Assembly (NCBI GenBank): GCA_021794015.1
Contig: JAJYRQ010000001.1
Coordinates: 125,340 to 189,339 of the forward strand
Direction of reading: 5' to 3'
Origin: Deltaproteobacteria bacterium
GTDB lineage: Bacteria; Desulfobacterota; Binatia; Binatales; Binataceae
DNA length: 64,000 bases
Shown: piece after piece, positions 49,120 to 60,506 of the stretch
Numbering within the stretch: the first letter of the stretch is position 1
Layout: each line of letters begins with the position of its first letter
The notes under the pieces: model-generated
Database searches by the model: none
The model's input: only the letters and a program-made list of their open reading frames with translations
What the model was told of the DNA's origin: nothing
Translations under genes and position numbers: made by a program

Positions 49120-51969
49120 ATGATGAGTTTGATGCCACTGCAGGCGGCGCGTCAGTACAGGCTTGGCGCGAAGGACGGCCCGCGCAACGCGGCGTGGCGG
49201 CCGCGGCCAACAATTTTGCTCGCGTTTGTCTGTTTCGGCCTGGCCTGCATGGTTGCGGCAACGGCCGGCGCGCAGGTCGGCTCGATGGTGCCGGCAGAGT
49301 CGGGAGCGGCCGACCAGGGGCTGTTCAGCGGCTTTGACCTTGGAGACACCGGGCAGGTGAGTCCTGACGGGAGTCAGCCGTCGCTCGGAGCCGGCTCGGG
49401 CGCGCCGACGATTGAGTCAGACATCCAGCAACTCGGAATCTCGCCGACTGAGCTTGCGCAACTGAAAACCCAGCTTGCCAGGGGGCAGGTCTCGAGTAGC
49501 GAGATCGAGCGGCTGTGCGCACGGATGGCAGCGCACGGGCTGGCACCGGAAAAAGTCATGGCCCTGGCGCAGGCGTTCGGTCTGGGCGAGAGCCAGGCGG
49601 GAGAGCTCCAGTCCTGCGTCCAGTCGGCAGAAGAAGGAACGAAAACGCTGCGTCGGCCGAACCAGCCGTTTCTCGGTGGCCAGCAGCCCGGGCTCACCAC
49701 GCGCCAGCGGCCGCGCAAGCCGTCGGCCATCGAGCGCAGCTTTTCGCAACTGGCCTATCCGTACCGCAACGTTGAGAACCCCACGCCGCGCCGGCTGCGC
49801 CAGTTCGGCTATTCGCTGTTTTCCTCGCAGGTGTCGACCTTTGCTCCCGTCTGGAACGTGCCGGTGGGCGATGATTACGTCTTGGGCCCCGGCGACGAGT
49901 TGAACGTGATGCTTTGGGGGCGGGTCAACCGGACTCTGCGCTTGATGGTCCAGCGCGACGGCACGGTGCTGCTGCCCCAGGTCGGACCTGAGCAGGTGGT
50001 CGGACTCACCTTCGGCCAGGCCCGCCGCCTGATCGAAAGCCACATGGGCCAGATAACCGGGGTGCAAGTCGCCGTTACAATGGGGCGGCTCAGAACCATC
50101 CAGGTGTTCGTGGTGGGCGAGGTGCGCCAACCCGGCGCCTACACGGTGAGCGCGCTTTCGCGGGTCTCCAATGCGCTGGTGGCGGCGGGCGGCGTGAGTC
50201 GGGTGGGCAGCTTGCGCCGCATCGAGCTGCGCCGCCACGGCCAGGTCGTATCGCGGATCGACCTTTACCAGCTTCTGCTGCACGGCGACAACTCATCCGA
50301 TCTGCGGCTGGAGCCGCAGGACGTGATTTTCGTGCCGGTCATCGGCAAGGTCGCGGCCGTGGCCGGAGATGCCAAACGCCCGGCGATTTACGAGCTTGCC
50401 TCGGATGGGACCACGCTGGCCGGGTTGCTGGCGATGGCCGGCGGCGTCACACCCTTCGGCTACAGCCATCGCGTTCAGGTCCAACGCGTGCAGAACCATC
50501 AGCGGATAATCGTCCTCGATCTGAACGCGACGCGACTGGGACGCGAGCGCTTCCAAATCCAGGACGGAGACCTGGTGAAGGTCTATCCGATACTGCCAGA
50601 CCAGCAAAACGTGGTGGAGCTCAAGGGCAACGTCAAGCGGCCGGGCCAGTACCAGTGGTTTGCCGGGATGCGGGTGAGCGATCTGCTGCGCGAAGGCGAG
50701 GGCGTGGCGCGCAACACGTTCTTTGGCTATGCCCTTATCCGCCGCCGGCAAGGACCGGAAAAGCAGGTGCATTTCGTCCCTGTCGACCTTCGCACGGCGC
50801 TGGACGGGCGGTCCGCCGGCGCGGCCGACCTTGCGCTGCTTGCGGGCGACGAGCTGACGGTCTTTAGCCTTGGGGACCTCAAGGAATTCCCCACGGTCCG
50901 AGTGCGCGGCGAAGTACGCAATCCCGGCCTTTATCCGCTTTCCCCGGGGATGCGGGTGAGCGACCTTATCTATAAGGCCGGCGGCCTCAAGTACGACGCC
51001 TACCGCCGAGAGGCGGAGTTGGCGCGTACTCGGGTGGTAAACGGCTCCAGGACAGCCCGGGTGAGCATGAAGGTCAATCTTGCCCGCGCGCTGCAACATG
51101 CGCCCGGCGAGAACATGACGCTGGAGCGCAACGACGTGCTCTACGTCAGGCAAGTGGCGGATTGGAGCCTGCCGGGCGTCGTGCTGGTGCGCGGCGAGGT
51201 TCTGCGGCCTGGGCCGTATAATATTCGGGAAAATGAGCGGCTTTCCTCATTGCTGGAGCGCTGCGGCGGCTTCTTGTCCGACGCTTATTTGCCCGCGGCG
51301 GTCTTCATGCGCGAGGCGGTGCGCCGCGCGGAACGCGCGCGGCTGCGCCAAACCCGCCTCCAGATGCAGCAGGAGGTTGCCTCCCTCCAGCTTCAGCCGG
51401 TTGACCCAGGCCAGAAACAGAGCACGCAAGCCGAGGTACAGGGACTGGAGCAGGCCATTGCCGCCTCCGAGACGAGCGCGGCGCTGGGCCGGGTTGTAAT
51501 CCATCTGCGGCCACCCGCGGAGCTTGAAGGCACTCCCGACGATATCCTTCTGCAGGACCACGATATGCTGGTCGTGCCGATGAAGCCTGCCTCGGTCAAT
51601 GTGCTCGGTCAGGTCTATAATCCGACCGCCTTCATCTATCTTCCCGGGCTCACGCTTCGAGATTATCTGGCGAAGGCCGGCGGGCCTACCGGGATGGCCA
51701 ACAAGGACGAAATCATGCTCATAAAGGCGGACGGGTCCGTGGTGACCGACCAGGGGCTGCGCGAGACCGGCAAGGGCGCGCTGTTCCCGCTTCTCCCGGT
51801 ACTTTCCGGCGGCCTCATGGAAACCCGGCTTGAGCCGGGCGACACTATTTACGTTCCCGAGCAGCTTAAGTACATAAGCGACCTGCAGTACGCCACCCAG
51901 ATCACCACGGTGATTGCCAACAGCGTGATGTCGTTGGCGGTGATCGGCATCATGGGCGCTACGCTCTAA
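49120..51969 (+). CDS. large SLBB-domain polysaccharide export protein
   Basis: The 949-residue protein has a signal peptide (about 28-49) and an N-terminal region of unclear fold. A polysaccharide-export (Wza-type) domain around 245-330 contains DDYVLGPGDELNVMLWGR. Several SLBB repeats with VFVVGEVRQPGAYTV, VELKGNVKRPGQYQW, VRVRGEVRNPGLYPL and LVRGEVLRPGPYNI follow. A charged coiled-coil insert of about 50 residues (around 725-780) precedes the last SLBB and a hydrophobic C-terminus. Proteins like this form the outer-membrane channel for capsule or exopolysaccharide. No lipobox Cys is obvious. The usual Wzc/Wzz and glycosyltransferase genes are not adjacent. Confidence 0.88.
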   Translation: MMSLMPLQAARQYRLGAKDGPRNAAWRPRPTILLAFVCFGLACMVAATAGAQVGSMVPAESGAADQGLFSGFDLGDTGQVSPDGSQPSLGAGSGAPTIESDIQQLGISPTELAQLKTQLARGQVSSSEIERLCARMAAHGLAPEKVMALAQAFGLGESQAGELQSCVQSAEEGTKTLRRPNQPFLGGQQPGLTTRQRPRKPSAIERSFSQLAYPYRNVENPTPRRLRQFGYSLFSSQVSTFAPVWNVPVGDDYVLGPGDELNVMLWGRVNRTLRLMVQRDGTVLLPQVGPEQVVGLTFGQARRLIESHMGQITGVQVAVTMGRLRTIQVFVVGEVRQPGAYTVSALSRVSNALVAAGGVSRVGSLRRIELRRHGQVVSRIDLYQLLLHGDNSSDLRLEPQDVIFVPVIGKVAAVAGDAKRPAIYELASDGTTLAGLLAMAGGVTPFGYSHRVQVQRVQNHQRIIVLDLNATRLGRERFQIQDGDLVKVYPILPDQQNVVELKGNVKRPGQYQWFAGMRVSDLLREGEGVARNTFFGYALIRRRQGPEKQVHFVPVDLRTALDGRSAGAADLALLAGDELTVFSLGDLKEFPTVRVRGEVRNPGLYPLSPGMRVSDLIYKAGGLKYDAYRREAELARTRVVNGSRTARVSMKVNLARALQHAPGENMTLERNDVLYVRQVADWSLPGVVLVRGEVLRPGPYNIRENERLSSLLERCGGFLSDAYLPAAVFMREAVRRAERARLRQTRLQMQQEVASLQLQPVDPGQKQSTQAEVQGLEQAIAASETSAALGRVVIHLRPPAELEGTPDDILLQDHDMLVVPMKPASVNVLGQVYNPTAFIYLPGLTLRDYLAKAGGPTGMANKDEIMLIKADGSVVTDQGLRETGKGALFPLLPVLSGGLMETRLEPGDTIYVPEQLKYISDLQYATQITTVIANSVMSLAVIGIMGATL

Positions 51970-52004
51970 CGAAAGAGCGCAATCATGCGCGAGCGATTAG
52001 CCGG

Positions 52005-52757
52005 ATGGCGCGCGTAGCCGGTTGGGCGACAGGAGCCCGGCCGGTCTCGCCCTCCGGCCGCGCGCGCCGGACAATCCGCCGAGGCGGCGCCCGCCCTGGG
52101 GCCCGCAGGCGGCTTCGGGGCGCTCTCCTGCTTGCGGCTATCGGGCCGCTTGCCTTGCTACTGGCCGGCGCGCCGCCCGGCCCGGCGCTTGCCCAGTCGG
52201 CTGGCGGCGGCTCGCTCTACGGCGTAGTCGGCGCGATGTACGGGATAGACCCTTGGCTGCTAAGAGCCATTGCGGCGACCGAGTCGAATGGTGATCCGGA
52301 GGCGGTTTCGCGCGCCGGGGCGCTTGGCCTGATGCAGCTTATGCCCGAGACGGCACGCCGCTTTGGAGTGACAGCCCCGTTCGACCCGCTGGACAGCCTT
52401 TTGGGCGCGGCGCGCTATCTGAGATGGCTCAGCGACGCTGGAATCGGCGGCGACAAGTCTCTGGAACTGGCGCAGGTCCTGGCGGCGTACAACGCGGGCG
52501 AGCAGGCGGTGCGCCGCTACCGCGGCATCCCGCCCTATTCGGAGACGCGCCGCTACGTGAGGCGCGTGCTTTTGGCTTATGGTGTGCGCGATGGCGGTCT
52601 CGCTGCGGCGCCGGCGCAGCGTCGCCGGGGGGGGGGGGCTTCGACGACGCGGCCGGGAAGTCCCGATCGGGCGCTGCTCGCGCAGCTAGCGGCGCTGCGG
52701 CGCGCGCGGGCGCAGGCAGCCCAGCTATGCGGTGCGCCGGCTGTGGTCGGGCGTTAG
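52005..52757 (+). CDS. lytic transglycosylase (SLT domain)
   Basis: The 250-residue protein has an Arg-rich N-terminus, one hydrophobic segment (about 45-60) and an SLT domain. The catalytic glutamate lies in AIAATESNGDPEAVSRAGALGLMQLMPETA, given here in parts (TESNGDPEAVS, GLMQLMP). AAYNAGEQAVRRYRGIPPYSETRRYV completes the domain (in parts: YNAGEQAV, IPPYSETR). It cleaves peptidoglycan to make room for envelope complexes, which fits its place 35 bp behind the SLBB exporter. The region coding for the linker after the domain holds a run of twelve G, so the C-terminal 40 residues depend on that tract length. Confidence 0.88.
   Translation: MARVAGWATGARPVSPSGRARRTIRRGGARPGARRRLRGALLLAAIGPLALLLAGAPPGPALAQSAGGGSLYGVVGAMYGIDPWLLRAIAATESNGDPEAVSRAGALGLMQLMPETARRFGVTAPFDPLDSLLGAARYLRWLSDAGIGGDKSLELAQVLAAYNAGEQAVRRYRGIPPYSETRRYVRRVLLAYGVRDGGLAAAPAQRRRGGGASTTRPGSPDRALLAQLAALRRARAQAAQLCGAPAVVGR
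52627..52638 (+). repeat. G12 homopolymer inside the transglycosylase gene
   Basis: Twelve consecutive G occur in the coding sequence after the SLT domain. Gain or loss of one base would change the C-terminus; one shifted frame stays open to 52879. It may be phase-variable or an assembly artefact. Confidence 0.9.
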
Positions 52758-52818
52758 CGCCTAGCGCAAGCGCGAGCGCCGATTGCCGCGTCTGCGGGCT
52801 CAGGGCGCGCCAGTGCGC

Positions 52819-54045
52819 TCAGCTCCCCCGAGCAGCAGCGGCTCCGCGTTTTGCGCGCGTCGCTGGGGCGGCCGGGTAGACCGACGAGAGCATCTGGGCC
52901 AGCGCCTTGAGATTCCCCACCGGAAGAGGCAGCTCGGGAAGCGCAAAGACGGCGATGCCCGGTCCAAGCGCGCGGGCAAATTCCTTCAGGCGGTCCAGTT
53001 CCCTGCGCTCCTGGCGGCTGAACGCTTCGAGATAGTGCGTCAAGGCCTCCAGGCCTGGGCTGCGGCCAAGCGCGGAGCTTACCAACCGGCGCAGGCGGGC
53101 GGCTCCAAAGCCTTGGACAAAGCCCGGTTCATCGCCTGTCGCTGCGGCTAAGGCCCGCGCAGTGCCGAGGTCGCCAATGCGGTTGACCACGACCGCGCCG
53201 ACGCGCAGGCCGCGCTGGCGCGCGCTGGCGCACAAGACGCGGGTCTGGCGCAGCGTGGCCTCGTTCGGTTGCGTCACCAGAACCAGCCGCAGCGCGTCGG
53301 AGCGCAAAAGCGCCTGGGTCTTGCGCAAGAGCGCCGCAATCGACTCGCTTGCGCCCGACAGCGCGGCAAAGAAATCGGCGACTGCGCCGAGCACTTTGGT
53401 GCCGGCGAACCGCTCCAGCTCGCCGGCCACAAAACGCGCCGCCTTGGCGGCCAGGCCCGGTACGCCGGCGCGCCGCGGGCTGGCTGAAGTAAACAGCCAG
53501 CGCGCCGTCGTGGAATCGAACAGCCGAAGCAGGCGCGCGGGGGCGTCGATCAGCTCGAGCGCGTCGGCCGCCGGGGGAGTATCCACGACCGCCAGATCGA
53601 AGCGCCGCGAGGCGTAAAGGTCGTAGAGGATGGCGAACGCAGCGCACGCCTCGGCGCCGGCGAAGCGGCCGGAAAGTCCCTGGTAGAAACTGTTGTTAAG
53701 AATACGGCGCCGGACGGCGACGTCGCTCACGTAGCGCTCAAGCATCGCGTCCCACGCCTGACGCGCGTCGAACGCCATGGCAAAAAGCCGGCCGCCGGGG
53801 CCGATTCCGGCGCGTGCCAGGCGGCGTGGATCGAGTCGCGTCGGCGCCGGGCTCAGCGGGCCTAGACCGAGCGCGTCGCGCAGCCGGCGCGCAGGATCCA
53901 CCGTCAGAACAAGAGTGCTGAGCTGCGCGGCCGCGCCCGCCAGACCCAGCGCCGCTGCCACAGTGGTTTTACCGACGCCGCCGGGGCCCATCACCACCAG
54001 TGCGGCGCCGGGCTCAAGCAGCGCGCTTAGCGTGGTCGGTTTCAT
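52819..54045 (-). CDS. ArsA/GET3-like ATPase
   Basis: The 408-residue protein has a deviant Walker A GPGGVGKTT (about 20-28), LVLTVDPARRL and the switch region VVDTPPAADALELIDAP. This is the SIMIBI-class ArsA family, here as a single ATPase domain. Such genes in deltaproteobacteria and actinobacteria often come in pairs and are not tied to arsenic; some act in envelope or sporulation processes. No arsenite pump, arsR or second ArsA is near. It follows the FemAB-like gene by 33 bp on the minus strand, so the two are probably co-transcribed. The role is unknown. Confidence 0.85.
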   Translation of the reverse strand: MKPTTLSALLEPGAALVVMGPGGVGKTTVAAALGLAGAAAQLSTLVLTVDPARRLRDALGLGPLSPAPTRLDPRRLARAGIGPGGRLFAMAFDARQAWDAMLERYVSDVAVRRRILNNSFYQGLSGRFAGAEACAAFAILYDLYASRRFDLAVVDTPPAADALELIDAPARLLRLFDSTTARWLFTSASPRRAGVPGLAAKAARFVAGELERFAGTKVLGAVADFFAALSGASESIAALLRKTQALLRSDALRLVLVTQPNEATLRQTRVLCASARQRGLRVGAVVVNRIGDLGTARALAAATGDEPGFVQGFGAARLRRLVSSALGRSPGLEALTHYLEAFSRQERRELDRLKEFARALGPGIAVFALPELPLPVGNLKALAQMLSSVYPAAPATRAKRGAAAARGS

Positions 54046-54078
54046 CGTACGGGCCGCCCTGCGGGCCCGGGCTCGGGC

Positions 54079-55299
54079 CTAGGGGCGCTCGGCCCGGACG
54101 GCGCCGCCGGGCTTAAGCTGACTCTCGGCGCGCGCGGCTTGCAGGTAGGCTTCAACTTCAACCCGCTCCCGGTCTACCAAACGCTCAACGGCGCGGCGCA
54201 GGGCCGGGTCGGCGAGGTAGTGGGCGCTGTCCGTGAGCACCGGGTCAAAGCCGCGCAGCCATTTGTACTCGCCGCCGGCGCCGGGTTCAAAACGCGCCAA
54301 GCGGTTGGCGATGCAGTGCTCGATAGCGGCATAGTAGCAGACGTTGAAGTGCAGGTGCTTAAGTTGCTCGCGGCATCCCCAGTAGCGCCCATAGAAGACC
54401 CCGGCCTTTTCCAGGTTGAAGGTGCCGGCGATCGGGCGGCCTTCGCGGTATGCCAGGATGAGACGCACCTGACGGCCGAAACCTTCGTGCAGCAGGCGAA
54501 AGAAGGAGCGCGTGAGGTAGCGCCGCTCCCAAGAGAATTTTCCCACGGTGTCGGCGTAGAATTCGAAGGCGAGGTCGAACATGGCGCGCGCCACTTCGTC
54601 GCCCCGATGGACCCGGATGGAAACCCCCTGTTTCTCCAATTCGGCCCGTTCGTGGCGAATTGCGTAGCGGCGCTTGTGCCGCAGCTTGGCCAGGTAATCG
54701 TCGAAGCAGCGAAAGGCGTCGTTTTTCCAGTGGTACTGGTAGCCGGCTCGGCGCAGGAAGCCCAGCCGCTGCAACCCGTCGGCCTCGGCGCTGGCGCAAA
54801 AGTTCACGTGCACCGAGGAGAGGCCGTTGTCGGCGCATAGCGAGACCAGCGCCCGGCCCAGCAGTTCGAGGACGCAAGCCGGGTCGACGTCCGGCGCACT
54901 CAAAAAGCGCCGGCCCGTATGCGGCGTGAACGGCACCCCAACGACCAGCTTGGGATAGTACGCCAGACCCGCGCGGCCCGCGGCGTCGGCCCAGGCTTGG
55001 TCGAAAACAAACTCGCCCATGCTGTGGGTCTTGAGGTAGAGCGGGCAGGCGCCCGCCAGGCGGTCGCCCTCGCCCCGGACGACCACCAGATGAAGCGGCA
55101 GCCAGCCGGTTCGCGCACAGGCGCTGCTCGAGTGCTCAAGGGCATAAAGCCAATCCCATTCCAGGAAGGGCGAGTCGTCGGGACGCAGAAGGCGGTTCCA
55201 GGACTGCCGGGGAATCCGATCGATCCCCCGTACGACAGCCGCCTTCAGCGGCGGGGCGCTGGCGCGCCGTTTGCGCGGGGCTGAAGCATCTGCCGCCAC
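54079..55299 (-). CDS. FemAB/GNAT-like acyltransferase (DUF482 type)
   Basis: The product has about 406 residues from GTG 55299. Segments such as SPFLEWDWLYALE, PLYLKTHSMGEFVFD, LRHKRRYAIRHERAELEKQG and AYREGRPIAGTFNLEK match the 'peptidogalycan biosynthesis/recognition' (DUF482, FemAB-like) family with a GNAT fold. The exact reaction is not established. The frame is open to an ATG at 55419, but that would overlap the clpS start on the other strand, so the GTG was preferred. There is no clear ribosome-binding site. It precedes the ArsA-like gene. Confidence 0.8.
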   Translation of the reverse strand: MAADASAPRKRRASAPPLKAAVVRGIDRIPRQSWNRLLRPDDSPFLEWDWLYALEHSSSACARTGWLPLHLVVVRGEGDRLAGACPLYLKTHSMGEFVFDQAWADAAGRAGLAYYPKLVVGVPFTPHTGRRFLSAPDVDPACVLELLGRALVSLCADNGLSSVHVNFCASAEADGLQRLGFLRRAGYQYHWKNDAFRCFDDYLAKLRHKRRYAIRHERAELEKQGVSIRVHRGDEVARAMFDLAFEFYADTVGKFSWERRYLTRSFFRLLHEGFGRQVRLILAYREGRPIAGTFNLEKAGVFYGRYWGCREQLKHLHFNVCYYAAIEHCIANRLARFEPGAGGEYKWLRGFDPVLTDSAHYLADPALRRAVERLVDRERVEVEAYLQAARAESQLKPGGAVRAERP

Positions 55300-55411
55300 G
55301 TGCCAAAGCTTAGACCACCAAGGGAGGAAGGCAAAGAGTGGCGCTGGCAGACGTGGCTTTTTTGCGACGCGCCTCAATCTGCTATTTTGGAAGGGAGGCA
55401 GGCTGCGGGTC

Positions 55412-55780
55412 ATGGCCAAGGAAATTCACCCAGGCGTGGGAACAGGGCCGGAACAGCACGCGGGCGATCTCGAGCCGGGCCTCGGCCTGCTTAGCCGCCG
55501 GCGGGTGCAGCCGCGGGCGAGGAGCAGGCGCCCGCCGCTTTTCAAGGTAATTCTCCTCAACGACGACTACACGCCGATGGAGTTCGTGGTCGAGGTGCTC
55601 AAGAGCGTTTTTGACAAGCCGCTCGCCGAGGCAACACGGATAATGCTCCTGGTCCATCGCCGCGGCTCGGGGCTGGCGGGTGTCTATCCCCATGAGATTG
55701 CCGAGATGAAGGTGCGTACCGTCGAGGAGTTGGCGCGCAGGTGCGAGTACCCGCTCAAGTGCACCATGGAGAAAGGCTGA
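55412..55780 (+). CDS. clpS: ATP-dependent Clp protease adaptor ClpS
   Basis: The 122-residue protein has a variable N-terminal tail (about 38 residues). The ClpS core follows, with the KVILLNDDYTPMEFVVEVL segment (Asn-Asp-Asp substrate pocket), a VHRRGSGLAGVYPHEIAEMKV segment and a CTMEKG end. ClpS delivers N-end-rule substrates to ClpA, encoded 68 bp downstream. ATG 55412 begins at the usual place relative to the core; the longer open frame upstream is not supported. Confidence 0.93.
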   Translation: MAKEIHPGVGTGPEQHAGDLEPGLGLLSRRRVQPRARSRRPPLFKVILLNDDYTPMEFVVEVLKSVFDKPLAEATRIMLLVHRRGSGLAGVYPHEIAEMKVRTVEELARRCEYPLKCTMEKG

Positions 55781-55848
55781 CCGGCTGCGGGCGCCGGGCG
55801 CGTCCGAGCGCCGGCGGTCCCCTAGGCTGAAGAGAAAGGGATAACACC

Positions 55849-58176
<2,328 letters not shown>

Positions 58177-58351
58177 GGCGTCCTTGCTGCCCGTCAGACC
58201 TCGGCGCTGCTGGCTGAGAAAGCGGCGGGTTTGAACGCTCGAGAGGGCAAACGCCGGCCGGGCTCCGGTTGCTGAACGCGGACGATTGCCATATCGTCAG
58301 GTGAGGGCTCGTGCCGGGCGCCTGGGGGGCGTCTTCGGCGAATATCCGGCG

Positions 58352-58939
58352 ATGATCTTAACGGCTCCCAACCTGCTGACGCTTTTTCGGGTGGCGACGG
58401 TGCCGCTGCTGGTCTGTCTGCTGCGCTATCCCGGGCGGCTTCCCAGCGCTCTGGCCGCCGGCCTTTTCTTCTTCGCCACGATAAGCGATTACCTGGACGG
58501 CTACTTCGCGCGCAGCTACGGATCGGGGACGACCTTGGGCAAGTTTCTCGATCCGATGGCCGACAAAATCCTGGTCTCCGCGGCGCTCATAATGCTTTCG
58601 GCGGTAGCTCGCTGGCCTCGCGTGCCGGCCTGGATGGTTGTGGTGCTGGTGGCCCGCGAGATTTTCGTCATGGGGCTTCGGGCCGTAGCGGCTATCGAGG
58701 GCAAAGTGATCGCCGCTGAGGAGCTGGGCAAGTACAAGACCGTGCTTCAGCTCATAGCGATTCACGGCCTCATCATCCACTACGTCTACTTTTACGTGGA
58801 TTTTTTTGCCGTGGGCATCTTCATCCTGTGGATTTCTCTGGCGCTGAGCCTTTGGTCGGCGGTCGACTATTACCTGCGGGCGTACGAGGCGTTCAGGGCC
58901 GCCGGCTCGAGCGCGACCGCCAGACGCGCCGCGGTTTGA
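58352..58939 (+). CDS. pgsA: CDP-diacylglycerol--glycerol-3-phosphate 3-phosphatidyltransferase
   Basis: The 195-residue membrane protein has the complete CDP-alcohol phosphotransferase motif DG(x)2AR(x)8G(x)3D(x)3D at residues 49-71. It also has several hydrophobic segments and the N-terminal NLLTLFRVATVPL typical of PgsA. It makes phosphatidylglycerol phosphate. ATG 58352 fits the family start; the frame is open 22 codons further but without a better start. It is followed closely by the tRNA-Gly gene. Confidence 0.92.
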   Translation: MILTAPNLLTLFRVATVPLLVCLLRYPGRLPSALAAGLFFFATISDYLDGYFARSYGSGTTLGKFLDPMADKILVSAALIMLSAVARWPRVPAWMVVVLVAREIFVMGLRAVAAIEGKVIAAEELGKYKTVLQLIAIHGLIIHYVYFYVDFFAVGIFILWISLALSLWSAVDYYLRAYEAFRAAGSSATARRAAV

Positions 58940-58985
58940 CACGCGGCGTATCGGCCGGCAAGATCGAGGTGGTTCGCCTGGGTGA

Positions 58986-59061
58986 GCGGGTGTAGCTCAG
59001 TTGGTAGAGCGTGTGCTTGCCAAGCACAAGGCCGTCGGTTCGAAACCGATCACCCGCTCCA
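58986..59061 (+). tRNA. tRNA-Gly (anticodon GCC)
   Basis: The 76-base sequence folds into a full cloverleaf. The acceptor stem is GCGGGTG/CACCCGC, the D-arm GCTC/GAGC, the anticodon stem TGTGC/GCACA with loop TTGCCAA, and the T-arm GTCGG/CCGAT with loop TTCGAAA. CCA is encoded at the 3' end. Confidence 0.97.
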
Positions 59062-59338
59062 ACTTTTCCCCTCGCGCCAACAGCAAGCTCAGCGAGCGGC
59101 CGCCCGGTTCGCGCCGTGGTGCGCCCGCTTGAGAGAGACTCAGCCAGCGTATTGCGGCCTTGGACTGACATTCTCGTTGAGTCGGCGCCGTGGGCTGCGC
59201 TGGGCCGCCAGCATCATGGGCTACCACCCAAGCGCTGTGCGGCGGGCAAGTCGGGTTTGATGCGCAGCGTGTCCTTGCGGGCGCCTGGGGGTGGCGGGCG
59301 TGCCGCGCGGTGAAGCGGCGATGGAGCGGGGGGAGCAG

Positions 59339-59728
59339 GTGAGCCAAGAGCAAATCTGTCCGCGCTGCGGCGCTGCGGCTCACCTTGCCGGTGCGCGCTT
59401 TTGCGGCCAGTGCGGCGCCAGCTTAACCGAAGCAAAGCCTGAACTGCCGCACTGGCAGCGCCCCGCCCCGCCCAAGTACGACCACGTGGCGATGAGCCGC
59501 TGGGCGCTTAGCTGCCCGGAGTGCGGCGAGCCGATGCGTTTTGGCTTTCGCCATGTGTGCCGGCGCTGCGGCGCCGAGTTGGTCATGGTGCCGCGCATCC
59601 TGCATCCCTCGCACGTGCGCGTCTTCGTGCGCGGGCCGCGCGCCGCTTTTTACGAGCTTGCCAAGGAACTTTTCTGGTTGCTGATAGGGTTGGGAATCCT
59701 GGCCCTTATCGGTGCGGCGCTCCACTAA
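59339..59728 (+). CDS. double zinc-ribbon membrane protein of unknown function
   Basis: The product has about 129 residues from GTG 59339, which has GGGGGAG directly upstream. ATG 59321 or GTG 59291 would add 6 or 16 residues. It has two zinc ribbons, CPRC...CGQC (about 7-28) and CPEC...CRRC (about 60-82), followed by a C-terminal membrane segment (about 108-126). Such proteins may sense or scaffold at the membrane, but no function is known. The 277 bases between the tRNA and this gene hold nothing recognisable. Confidence 0.75.
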   Translation: MSQEQICPRCGAAAHLAGARFCGQCGASLTEAKPELPHWQRPAPPKYDHVAMSRWALSCPECGEPMRFGFRHVCRRCGAELVMVPRILHPSHVRVFVRGPRAAFYELAKELFWLLIGLGILALIGAALH

Positions 59729-59860
59729 GTGATTGTGACCGGCTGAGCCGCCGGTTGGGCGCGCACCGCAGACAGCCGCGCTGGGGGATGCATTAAGCCG
59801 GCGCTCGGGGGTGGTTAGCGCGTGGCCCCATTCAGGCGGCCTGCGTAAGGCCCCGGCGGC

Positions 59861-60271
59861 TCAACCGGCAGGCTTGGCGCGGGCTGCTTCGGCGGCCAGG
59901 CGCGAGCGCAGTTTCGCCTTTTCGACCACGAAGCGGCCGTGCTCGCCGCGGCTTATTTCCTTGTGTTCGTCCCGGCCCAGGAGCTCGAAAGTCACCTGGC
60001 GGCCGTTGACCTGTCTTATGGTAGCGGTCACGGTAACCTTCCCGCCAAGCATCGTGGCGCCGCTATGGGTTACGCTGATGCCGGTTCCCACGGAATCCTC
60101 GCCGGCATCGACGTAGTCCAGCAGCAGCTCGCGGCACAGGACCTCGAAATCGCGCACCAGCTCGGGTGTGGCGTAGACGCGCAACTCTTCGCCCATGAAA
60201 TCGACGGTACGCGCGCGGTCAACAACGATTTCTTTGCTCTTGGTGATGCCTGGCCTGAGTTCGGTTTTCAT
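59861..60271 (-). CDS. thioesterase-like hotdog-fold protein
   Basis: The 136-residue product resembles the fluoroacetyl-CoA thioesterase/hotdog group. It has a VYATPELVRDFEVLCRELL helix, GTGISVTHSGATMLGGKVTVTATI strands (in parts: SVTHSGATMLGG, VTVTATI) and a GRFVVEKAKL end. ATG 60271 has GAGGACC about eight bases upstream and gives family length. The conserved His in 'THSGAT' is as expected for this group. Likely role: hydrolysis of short or toxic acyl-CoA; the substrate is unknown. It converges with the zinc-ribbon gene. Confidence 0.8.
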   Translation of the reverse strand: MKTELRPGITKSKEIVVDRARTVDFMGEELRVYATPELVRDFEVLCRELLLDYVDAGEDSVGTGISVTHSGATMLGGKVTVTATIRQVNGRQVTFELLGRDEHKEISRGEHGRFVVEKAKLRSRLAAEAARAKPAG

Positions 60272-60506
60272 CGCTTTTGGTCCTCGAACCTTTGCGCTTG
60301 AGCCAAAAGGGGACTCTGCCTGGGCCGGCAGAACTCGCAACCATTGCCTGGCCTGCGGCTTTCCCAAAAGCCTACCATTTTGCCTGGTTGTGATCACGCG
60401 TTTTTACAGGCCAGTCGACCGACAGCCCTGCCGGCATCGGCAAGGCCCACGCAGGGCGCGGGCTCGGTCTTTACCGTCGATTTAACGCCACTGTGGGGCT
60501 GGCAGC

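Noticed and set aside
59062..59338. Possible small gene between tRNA-Gly and the zinc-ribbon gene
   Set aside because: Frames are open only as shadows, without ribosome-binding sites or conserved features.
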